This document shows, piece by piece, positions 57,886 to 64,000 of a DNA stretch of 64,000 nt. Position 1 is the stretch's first letter, and every line of letters starts with the position of its first letter. Location: contig NZ_KB933398.1 in NCBI RefSeq assembly GCF_000392615.1, forward strand, positions 315,729 to 379,728, in the 5' to 3' direction. The notes beneath the pieces were generated by a model. It saw nothing but the letters and a program-made list of their open reading frames with translations. It did not search any database and had not been told where the DNA came from. The translations under genes were made by a program, and so were the position numbers. This DNA comes from Lysinibacillus sphaericus OT4b.31. GTDB lineage: Bacteria; Bacillota; Bacilli; Bacillales_A; Planococcaceae.

Positions 57886-59493
57886 TTATAGGTCAATTGC
57901 TTTTACTTCGTCGATGTTTTCAAGTTGTGAAACAAATGCTAAGTCTTCATCTGTGACAACATTATCGACAGTTAGCATCATCACCGCAGTCCCGCCTACT
58001 TGTGCACGTCCAACTTGCATTGTTGCAATATTGATGTCTTTTTCAGCAAGCTTTGTTGCTACGCGACCAATTGCACCTGGTTTGTCTGTGTTTTTAATAT
58101 ATAGAAGGTGACCTTGTGGGATAACGTCAACAACATACTCTTCTACTTTGACAATACGTGCGCCAAGACCATTTAATAATGTACCTGCAACTGTATGTGT
58201 TTCATTAGCAGTTTTTACTTCAATTGTAATTAAGCTCGTGAAGCCTTTAGCTGTTGTTGTTTTGTGTTCGTTAATTTTCATGCCGATACGTTCAGATAGG
58301 TAACGAGCATTTACGTCATTTACATGATTACCATGATTTTTAGAAAGTAACCCTTTTAGTGCGTTTGAAGTTAATGGGCGCACATCATAGTTTGCTACTT
58401 CACCAGCATATGATAAGTTAATTTCTTTAACTGGTTCAGCAGTTATTTGAGATAAGAATGAACCAAGTTTTTCTGCTAATTCGAAGAAAGGCTCAACCTG
58501 TGCAAGTAGTTCTTTCGGAATTGAAGGCATGTTTACTGGGTTTGTAACAGTACCTGTTTTATAGAATTTAATGATGTCATTTGATACGTCAACTGCTACA
58601 GACTCCTGTGCTTCAATTGTTGATGCACCTAAGTGAGGTGTTGCAATGACCTGTGGTAAAGTAAGTAATTTATGATCTGTTGCTGGCTCAGAAACGAATA
58701 CGTCAAGCGCTGCACCTGCTACCTTACCTTCTGCAATTGCATCGTATAAATCATCCTCATTGATGATACCGCCGCGTGCACAGTTAATGATGCGAACGCC
58801 GTCTTTCATCATAGCGAATTTCTCTTTATTAATGAGATTACGTGTTTCAGGAAGTAATGGTGTGTGCACTGTAATGAAATCAGCGGCTGCACAAATTTCT
58901 TCAACTGTAGATTTTATAACACCGAGCTCTTTTGCCCGTTCATCTGTTAAGAACGGATCATATGCCATGATATTCATACGTTGACCTTTAGCACGGTAAG
59001 CTACTTCTACGCCGATACGACCGAAGCCGACAACACCTAGTGTTTTATTTTTAAGCTCAACCCCAACATAAGATTTGCGGTCCCATTTACCGTTTTTAAG
59101 TGTGTTGAATGCTTGCGGAATGTGACGAGCAAGAGAAGTCATCATCGCAATTGTATGCTCAGCAGCAGAGTTCGTGTTACCATCTGGAGCATTGACAACA
59201 ATGATCCCATGTTCAGTTGCAGCAGCAAGATCGATGTTATCTACACCTACTCCAGCACGACCGATTAATTTTAAATTTTTAGCCGCTTCGATTATTTCAC
59301 GTGTCACAGTTGTTTGAGAACGAACTAGTAATACGTCAACATCCCCAATTTTTGCGATTAACTCCTCTGGTGCAAGGCCAGTATCGATAATAACATTTAA
59401 ATCTAAATCTTTTTCTTGGCGAAGAGGGAAAATACCATCTTCACTTAGTGGATCAGCGATAAATACATTAATTGTTTTTGTTGCAGTAGTCAT
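57886..59493 (-). CDS. serA: D-3-phosphoglycerate dehydrogenase
   Basis: The 535-residue enzyme starts the phosphorylated serine pathway, oxidising 3-phosphoglycerate with NAD+. Seen are [12 protein letters not shown], the NAD motif [17 protein letters not shown] (about 150), the catalytic Arg in [10 protein letters not shown], Glu in [10 protein letters not shown] and His in [12 protein letters not shown], then an intervening ASB domain (about 320-450) and a C-terminal ACT domain (about 460-535), which allows feedback by serine. A T-box leader lies upstream (59625-59925). Length matches the Bacillus enzyme. Confidence 0.96.
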   Translation of the reverse strand: MTTATKTINVFIADPLSEDGIFPLRQEKDLDLNVIIDTGLAPEELIAKIGDVDVLLVRSQTTVTREIIEAAKNLKLIGRAGVGVDNIDLAAATEHGIIVVNAPDGNTNSAAEHTIAMMTSLARHIPQAFNTLKNGKWDRKSYVGVELKNKTLGVVGFGRIGVEVAYRAKGQRMNIMAYDPFLTDERAKELGVIKSTVEEICAAADFITVHTPLLPETRNLINKEKFAMMKDGVRIINCARGGIINEDDLYDAIAEGKVAGAALDVFVSEPATDHKLLTLPQVIATPHLGASTIEAQESVAVDVSNDIIKFYKTGTVTNPVNMPSIPKELLAQVEPFFELAEKLGSFLSQITAEPVKEINLSYAGEVANYDVRPLTSNALKGLLSKNHGNHVNDVNARYLSERIGMKINEHKTTTAKGFTSLITIEVKTANETHTVAGTLLNGLGARIVKVEEYVVDVIPQGHLLYIKNTDKPGAIGRVATKLAEKDINIATMQVGRAQVGGTAVMMLTVDNVVTDEDLAFVSQLENIDEVKAIDL

Positions 59494-59624
59494 TTGTAAT
59501 TAGCTCCTTTTAATAAAATTGATAGTGATGGTTTTTATATAGGACAATCTAAAATTTGTGAAATTGATACATCTTACAACATGCAAACAATCTCATTTCT
59601 TTGTTCGAAAACAATATAAAAGCC

Positions 59625-59925
59625 TTCCGCGCCTTACAAACACACTCATTGTGTCGTAAGGGGCGAAAGGCTGAAAAAACATTGGTTCGCGGTACCACCC
59701 TTAATCACTGCTTCGAAAAGTTATGCATTTTCTTGCAGTCTTAGCTATATGCGTAACGTGCATGTGACGGATAAGCTTACTTTGGATGTTCGGCTTATCT
59801 ATTCAGGAGTGGAACTATATCGTAGAAATCACTGATTTACACCAACCATCAGCTCTCTTTGGATTCTCTTGCGACTAGCGTGTCTCCGTCGTTATATTTT
59901 TGTGTGATTAAATTTGATAACATCA
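59625..59925 (-). promoter_or_regulatory. T-box riboswitch of serA
   Basis: On the minus strand the conserved T-box sequence AAGGGTGGTACCGCGAACC is present (plus coordinates about 59683-59702), followed by a terminator: AGCCTTTCGCCCCTTAC pairs with GTAAGGCGCGGAAGGCT, then T-rich (about 59625-59672). Upstream, GGTTGGTG and the AGAG elements of stem I are visible (about 59845-59860). The codon TCC in AGTTCCACTCCTGAA is a plausible serine specifier. Uncharged tRNA-Ser would favour antitermination. Confidence 0.88.
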
Positions 59926-60063
59926 TAATCCCTATTGTTCACCTTTGTCAACAATATTTCTAAAAAAGATAAAAAAACTTCACTTCAAAAGTCTGAAAAC
60001 TAACAAATTACGAACTATTTTATGCATTAATATAATTAATGTTCGTCTTTTTAGGGAGGACAA

Positions 60064-60077
60064 TGAAAGCGCTATCG
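60064..60077 (+). promoter_or_regulatory. cre-like site upstream of the FAD dehydrogenase
   Basis: TGAAAGCGCTATCG matches the cre consensus TGWAANCGNTNWCA at 13 of 14 positions. It is about 230 bp before the gene at 60310, so relevance is uncertain. Confidence 0.4.
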
Positions 60078-60309
60078 AAATATACTAATACAGTTAGCAT
60101 GGGCGTTTATCGAATCTTAAATGTCAGAAATAATGTGGGAATAATTTGGAATAAAATAGATTAACTGAATAAAACTCACTTTCTTTTGATATGGAATACG
60201 AACGTTTTTACCTTGTCACACTTTTGTCATTTTTTTAAAGTAAATAGGTGGGAAAGTAACGCAGAGAGAAGAATGTATGTAAATAAAGTAAGATTTTCGG
60301 GGGTGTACC

Positions 60310-61962
60310 ATGAAATATGATGTAGCAATTGTTGGTGCAGGACTAGCGGGACTAGTGGCCGCTTGTGAATCAGTTGATGCGAACAAAAAGGTACTGTTAG
60401 TAGATCAGGAACCTGAAAACTCTATGGGGGGGCAGGCATTTTGGTCATTTGGTGGCGTATTTTTAGTGAATACACCCGAGCAAAGAAGACTTGGCATTAA
60501 GGATAGCAAGGAGCTTGCATGGCAGGATTGGCTTGGGACGGCTGGCTTCGATCGCCTGGAAGACGAAGATTCCTGGGCCAATAAATGGGCGAGAGCATAT
60601 GTCGATTTTGCTGCTGGTGAAAAATATGAATGGCTCAAATCGTTGGGCATTAAATTTTTCCCTGTTGTTGGTTGGGCCGAACGAGGTGGGTCATTAGCGG
60701 GAGGGCATGGCAATTCGGTTCCTCGATTTCATATTGTTTGGGGTACTGGCCCCGGCATTGTGAAGCCATTTGTTGACAAGGTGAAAAAGGCGATGAAAGC
60801 AGGTTATCTAGACTTTAAGCCAAGGCATCGTGTAGATGAGTTTATACAACAAGATGACGGCATTGTGGGCATTAGCGGAACAATTCTTGCAGAAAGTTTT
60901 GCACAGCGAGGAGAGAAGAGTTCCAGGCTTGGTATTGGAGAATTTTCATATGAAGCAACTGCAGTTATTGTAGCGAGTGGTGGCATTGGAGCAAATATGG
61001 ATTTAGTACGGAAAAATTGGCCAGAGCGTCTCGGCACACCTCCGAAAAATATGGTTTGCGGTGTACCTGCTTATGTAGATGGACGCATGCTAGAAATTAC
61101 GGAGCATGCGGGTGGACGTATCGTCAATCGTGACCGCATGTGGCATTATACAGAGGGCTTAAAAAATTGGGATCCTATTTGGCCGAATCATGGTATTCGT
61201 ATATTACCAGGGCCTTCTTCATTATGGTTTGATGCAGCAGGTAATCGCTTCGGGGCACCAAATTTCCCAGGGTTTGATACGTTAAGTACGTTGGAAGCCA
61301 TCCAGAAAACAGGGTATGATTATTCGTGGTTTATTTTGACAGAAAAAATTATTGAAAAAGAGTTTGCTCTATCAGGCTCCGAGCAAAATCCTGATTTAAC
61401 AAATAAAAGTATTCGTGAAGTACTGAAACGTGTATTGCCTGGTCCTCCTGCATCTATTCAAGCATTTAAAAATCATGGCGAGGATTTTGTCATTGCCTAC
61501 GATTTAAAAGGGCTAGTCGATGGGATGAATAAGCTAGCAGGCAATGACCTTCTTGATTTTATGAAAATTAAGGAGCAGATTTTAGCCAGAGACCGTGAAA
61601 TTGACAATAAGTTCACGAAGGATTTACAGCTAACTGCTATTCAAGGTGCAAGAAATTATGTTGGTGATAAAATTGTGCGTGTTGCGAAACCACATAAATT
61701 TTTAGATACGAAAAATTGGCCTCTGATTGCAGTAAGGTTAAATATTCTGACGCGCAAGACATTAGGCGGTTTACAGACAAATCTAGATGGTGCTGTACTC
61801 GGAATGGATGGTAAGCCTGTACCTGGGTTATACGCAGCCGGAGAAGTTAGCGGCTTTGGTGGTGGCGGTGTGCATGGCTATCGCGCGTTAGAAGGCACTT
61901 TTGTTGGAGGTTGTTTATTTAGCGGACGACAAGTCGGACGATATTTAACATCTGATAAATAA
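60310..61962 (+). CDS. FAD-binding dehydrogenase (3-ketosteroid-dehydrogenase/fumarate-reductase fold)
   Basis: The 550-residue flavoprotein opens with a Rossmann dinucleotide site (VAIVGAGLAGLVAACES, about 5-21) and an acidic LLVDQEPE turn, then MGGQAFWSFGGVF, and closes with LYAAGEVSGFGGGGVHGYRALEGTFVGGCLFSGR (split at about 506-540). It matches the FAD-binding dehydrogenase family related to KstD and fumarate reductase flavoproteins. Substrate unknown; no steroid or electron-transfer genes are adjacent. Ribosome site GGGGGTGTACC precedes the ATG. Confidence 0.88.
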   Translation: MKYDVAIVGAGLAGLVAACESVDANKKVLLVDQEPENSMGGQAFWSFGGVFLVNTPEQRRLGIKDSKELAWQDWLGTAGFDRLEDEDSWANKWARAYVDFAAGEKYEWLKSLGIKFFPVVGWAERGGSLAGGHGNSVPRFHIVWGTGPGIVKPFVDKVKKAMKAGYLDFKPRHRVDEFIQQDDGIVGISGTILAESFAQRGEKSSRLGIGEFSYEATAVIVASGGIGANMDLVRKNWPERLGTPPKNMVCGVPAYVDGRMLEITEHAGGRIVNRDRMWHYTEGLKNWDPIWPNHGIRILPGPSSLWFDAAGNRFGAPNFPGFDTLSTLEAIQKTGYDYSWFILTEKIIEKEFALSGSEQNPDLTNKSIREVLKRVLPGPPASIQAFKNHGEDFVIAYDLKGLVDGMNKLAGNDLLDFMKIKEQILARDREIDNKFTKDLQLTAIQGARNYVGDKIVRVAKPHKFLDTKNWPLIAVRLNILTRKTLGGLQTNLDGAVLGMDGKPVPGLYAAGEVSGFGGGGVHGYRALEGTFVGGCLFSGRQVGRYLTSDK

Positions 61963-61982
61963 GAACTGAAATAGCAGGCAGT

Positions 61983-62110
61983 ATCTTATCGCTCAGGTGG
62001 AGAGGTTTACCGCTCGGGTAAGCCGAGTTATCGCTCAGGTAGTGTACCATACTGCTCTGCTAAAGTATTGTCCCTCTCAGGTAAGCCAAGCTCAACCCCA
62101 CTCAGTTCTG
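61983..62110. repeat. Degenerate short tandem repeats
   Basis: TATCGCTCAGGT, TACCGCTCGGGTAAGCC, TATCGCTCAGGTAG and CTCTCAGGTAAGCC recur with a spacing of about 20-30 bp. Like the arrays at 31171 and 49225, they lie just after a gene end. Confidence 0.6.
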
Positions 62111-62198
62111 AAGAAGTAATTGAAAGTTCAACTGGATGCATAAGTCGTTCTAATTCTAATATAGAATACTTGTCACTAATGTTGTCATGTACAGTGCA

Positions 62199-62329
62199 AA
62201 AAAGCATCTTCCTAGCTGATCTGCCCCGTAAAAGTTAGACACCAATCTAACTTTTACGGGGGTTTTAGAAGTTGCTTAACTAAATATGTCTAACTTTTTT
62301 GGGTCAGATCATAGCGGGAGATGCTTTTT
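62199..62329. terminator. Bidirectional terminator split by a miniature element
   Basis: AAAAAGCATCTTCC (62199-62212) pairs with GGGAGATGCTTTTT (62316-62329) over 14 bp with one U-G. The original loop TAGC is now duplicated (62213-62216, 62312-62315) around a 95-bp insertion. It lies between the convergent FAD dehydrogenase and trhO genes. Confidence 0.75.
62217..62311. mobile_element. 95-bp MITE-like remnant with IS3-type ends
   Basis: Terminal inverted repeats of 26 bp (62217-62242, 62286-62311) match at 22 positions and share TGATCTG at the tip and AAAAGTTAGACA inside, resembling IS3/IS150-group ends. Right after the left end an inverted partial copy (TCTAACTTTTACGGGG) creates a 16-bp hairpin. 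A 4-bp duplication TAGC flanks it. There is no transposase, so it is a deletion derivative or MITE. Confidence 0.7.
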
Positions 62330-62363
62330 CTTATTAATCATCAGACTGTACTCATTTTAAAAG

Positions 62364-63335
62364 TTATTTTGGAGATACTTGAGCCTGTGCAATTTTTGCG
62401 ATTTGTTCCTCGACTTGCGTTGTTGTCCATTCATTTTCTACAACGAAGAAGTTATGTTCAGCACGACGGCAATCGTCTGAACAGCTGCGCATATAAAATG
62501 CCTCATGTTTTTCTTCGCATAGCATTAACTTATGGCAATTAGGGTTAGCGCAGTTTGTATAGCGCTCTGTCGGTTCACCCGTGAAGTAATCTTTTCCCAC
62601 AACAACATGCTCAACCTGATTGATTGGAACACTGCGACGGCGGTCGAAGACAAACATTTGACCATCCCATAGCTGTCCTTTTACCTCAGGATCCTTCGCA
62701 TAGGTTGCAATACCTCCATGTAATTGGCCGACACTTTCTCCATATCCTTCGCGTTTTAACCAGCCTGAAAACTTTTCGCAGCGAATACCGCCTGTACAAT
62801 AAGTTAATATTTTCTTGCCAGCGAAATCTTCCTTGTGTTGTTCCATCCAAGCAGGTAAATCACGGAAGTTCTCGATATCAGGGCGCACAGCTCCACGGAA
62901 ATGTCCTAGGTCAAATTCATAATCATTACGTGCATCAATGACAATCGTATTGTCCTCTTGCATACGTGTCATGAATTCCTTTGGCGTTAAGTAATCCCCT
63001 GTTATTTCTAACGGATTAATGTCATTTTCTAAACCGAGGTGGACAATTTCATGGCGAGGGCGGACATGCATTTTTTTAAAGGTATGTCCTTGTACTTCAT
63101 CGATTTTCCACATAATATCGCTAAAACGAGTATCTGCTTTCATATGATTCATGTAGGTCTCTGTTTGCTCGACAGTGCCAGAAACAGTGCCGTTGATACC
63201 TTCTACACCAACTAAAATTCGACCAAGCAGTCCGATTTCCGTGCACAATGCTAAATGCTCTGCTGCAAATGCTTCAGGGTCTTCAATAGCAATATATTTA
63301 TAAAAAAGTAATACACGATAGTCCATTTGAGTCAC
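62364..63335 (-). CDS. trhO: tRNA uridine(34) hydroxylase (rhodanese domain)
   Basis: From a GTG at 63335 (ribosome site GGTGG), the 323-residue protein has an N-terminal ferredoxin-like domain, a rhodanese domain (about 125-225; [10 protein letters not shown], active Cys in [13 protein letters not shown]) and a C-terminal Cys-rich segment ([18 protein letters not shown]). It matches TrhO/YbfQ-type enzymes that hydroxylate U34 of tRNA. With queG and trmL it is the third wobble-modification gene in the window, though not clustered. Confidence 0.93.
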   Translation of the reverse strand: MTQMDYRVLLFYKYIAIEDPEAFAAEHLALCTEIGLLGRILVGVEGINGTVSGTVEQTETYMNHMKADTRFSDIMWKIDEVQGHTFKKMHVRPRHEIVHLGLENDINPLEITGDYLTPKEFMTRMQEDNTIVIDARNDYEFDLGHFRGAVRPDIENFRDLPAWMEQHKEDFAGKKILTYCTGGIRCEKFSGWLKREGYGESVGQLHGGIATYAKDPEVKGQLWDGQMFVFDRRRSVPINQVEHVVVGKDYFTGEPTERYTNCANPNCHKLMLCEEKHEAFYMRSCSDDCRRAEHNFFVVENEWTTTQVEEQIAKIAQAQVSPK

Positions 63336-63442
63336 AACGATTTACCACCTTTAATTCAATATTCGTCATTAAATATAGCATAACAAGTGCTGTTTTGCGT
63401 AGGAGAGAAGGATTTTTCAGAAAAAACACGAATAGTATATAG

Positions 63443-63460
63443 TGAATGACTATTCATATT
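63443..63460 (+). promoter_or_regulatory. FadR-like operator
   Basis: TGAATGACTATTCATATT matches the B. subtilis FadR box (TGAATGAMTANTCATTCA, from memory) at most positions and is centred just before the ribosome site of an enoyl-CoA hydratase gene. FadR represses fatty-acid degradation genes until long-chain acyl-CoA binds. Confidence 0.6.
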
Positions 63461-63474
63461 TGGGGGTGTAGAGC

Positions 63475-64000
63475 ATGGAATTTACAACAATTACATTAGA
63501 AAAATTAGAGCGTCGTGCTACATTAACGTTAAATCGACCGCAGGCCATGAATGCGATGGATGATGTAATGATGCGGGAATTAGCAGAGTGTTTTGAAGCA
63601 CTACAACAAGAGCAAGAAATACAAATTTTAGTTATTAGAGGGGAAGGTAAAGTCTTTTCTGCTGGTGGCGATATAAAAGCCATGGTAGATCCAACTAAGC
63701 CACTTGATATTGATGAAGCGATGGCGTATTTAACACGAATTGTAAAGGCTTATTATCAGCTACCAATGCTTGTCATTGCAGCAGTTCATGGTGCATCAGC
63801 CGGCTTAGGCTTTAGCTTGACGTTAGGAGCAGATATCGTTGTTGCATGCGAAAATAGCAAACTAGCTATGAATTTTATTGGAATTGGCTTAATTCCTGAT
63901 GGTGGCGGTCACTTCTTTATGAAGGAACGTGTCGGCAATGTGAAGGCAAAACAAATGATTTGGGAAGGCAAAGTGTTATCAGCAAATGAAGCGCAAGATG
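63475..64000 (+). CDS. Enoyl-CoA hydratase/isomerase (truncated by window end)
   Basis: The ATG at 63475 follows TGGGGGTGTAG; 175 codons are visible with no stop. The crotonase fold is clear: TLNRPQAMNAMDDVMM, VIRGEGKVFSAGGDIKAM (oxyanion hole) and HGASAGLGFSLTLGADIVVA, then MNFIGIGLIPDGGGHFFM with the second catalytic-residue region. It hydrates or isomerises enoyl-CoA in beta-oxidation. The FadR-like box upstream agrees. The 3' part is outside the window. Confidence 0.92.
   Translation, partial: MEFTTITLEKLERRATLTLNRPQAMNAMDDVMMRELAECFEALQQEQEIQILVIRGEGKVFSAGGDIKAMVDPTKPLDIDEAMAYLTRIVKAYYQLPMLVIAAVHGASAGLGFSLTLGADIVVACENSKLAMNFIGIGLIPDGGGHFFMKERVGNVKAKQMIWEGKVLSANEAQD

Noticed and set aside
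60405-61037. Minus-strand ORFs of 70-100 codons opposite the FAD dehydrogenase
   Set aside because: Antisense shadows with biased residue composition and no ribosome sites.
63450-63683. 77-codon minus-strand ORF at the window end
   Set aside because: Antisense to the enoyl-CoA hydratase gene, whose motifs are clear.

Overview
The window looks like a low-GC Firmicute chromosome, most likely Lysinibacillus or a close Bacillaceae/Planococcaceae relative. The grounds are Bacillus-type synteny (yheE-yheB-yheA, yozG with a DUF2975 partner, hemZ, a serA gene behind a T-box), two SLH-anchored surface proteins, strong Shine-Dalgarno sites and abundant rho-independent terminators. No 16S gene is present, so the genus is inferred.

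Bases 1-391 hold a tRNA cluster (Gln-TTG, Gly-GCC, Cys-GCA, Leu-CAA). A compact integrated element occupies about 338-16083. It entered the 3' half of tRNA-Leu and is bounded by identical 62-bp direct repeats at 338-399 and 16022-16083. It carries a tyrosine integrase, a membrane cargo protein, an XRE repressor with divergent operators, a roughly 60-bp-period repeat array before a winged-helix Rep-like gene, 14-bp iterons, a zinc-finger protein and a second XRE protein. These are followed by an unusual subset of virion genes: scaffold, SU10-type capsid, collar-type tail fibre, tape measure and a TerS-like protein. A small membrane protein, a serine recombinase and a putative Xis come last. There is no recognisable portal, large terminase, protease, connector, tail tube, sheath, baseplate or lysis gene. 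I read it as a phage satellite that would supply capsid, tail-length, fibre and packaging-recognition parts to a helper's machinery; a decayed prophage is the main alternative. The virion genes form one long transcription unit punctuated by hairpins whose stems contain G-U pairs and which sit just before the next ribosome binding site. This could be a readthrough ladder setting protein ratios.

The rest, 16084-64000, is chromosomal. 16.1-20.2 kb: displaced tRNA terminator, MFS exporter coupled to a small zinc ribbon, VOC pseudogene, SLH protein. 20.2-24.8 kb: arylamine N-acetyltransferase with an apparent AUU start, nagB, LD-carboxypeptidase, catalase. 24.8-28.0 kb: gene-poor stretch with a broken ORF, yozG/DUF2975, an integrase relic and a lipoprotein. 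28.2-33.8 kb: DIP1984-like and B3/4 proteins, queG, trmL, catechol dioxygenase-like VOC, aldo/keto reductase. 33.9-44.9 kb: SLH-anchored 5'-nucleotidase, RluA-type pseudouridine synthase, bdbC, a two-component pair, an RR-BTAD regulator with Glu at the phosphorylation site, a WYL regulator, a zinc-ribbon/GyrI-like protein and a CDF efflux pump. 44.9-56.7 kb: CNNM/CBS transporter, yhe cluster, ypeP, copper-amine-oxidase-domain protein, hemZ, a truncated cdaR-type regulator next to glycerate kinase, a lipoprotein metallo-beta-lactamase fused to a lamin-tail-like domain with DUF3006. 56.9-64.0 kb: HAD hydrolase, serA with T-box, FAD dehydrogenase, a miniature IS3-like element inside a terminator loop, trhO and the start of an enoyl-CoA hydratase under a FadR-like box.

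Several dispersed or tandem intergenic repeats lie between chromosomal genes (16.3, 31.2, 36.4, 43.7, 49.2, 62.0 kb).
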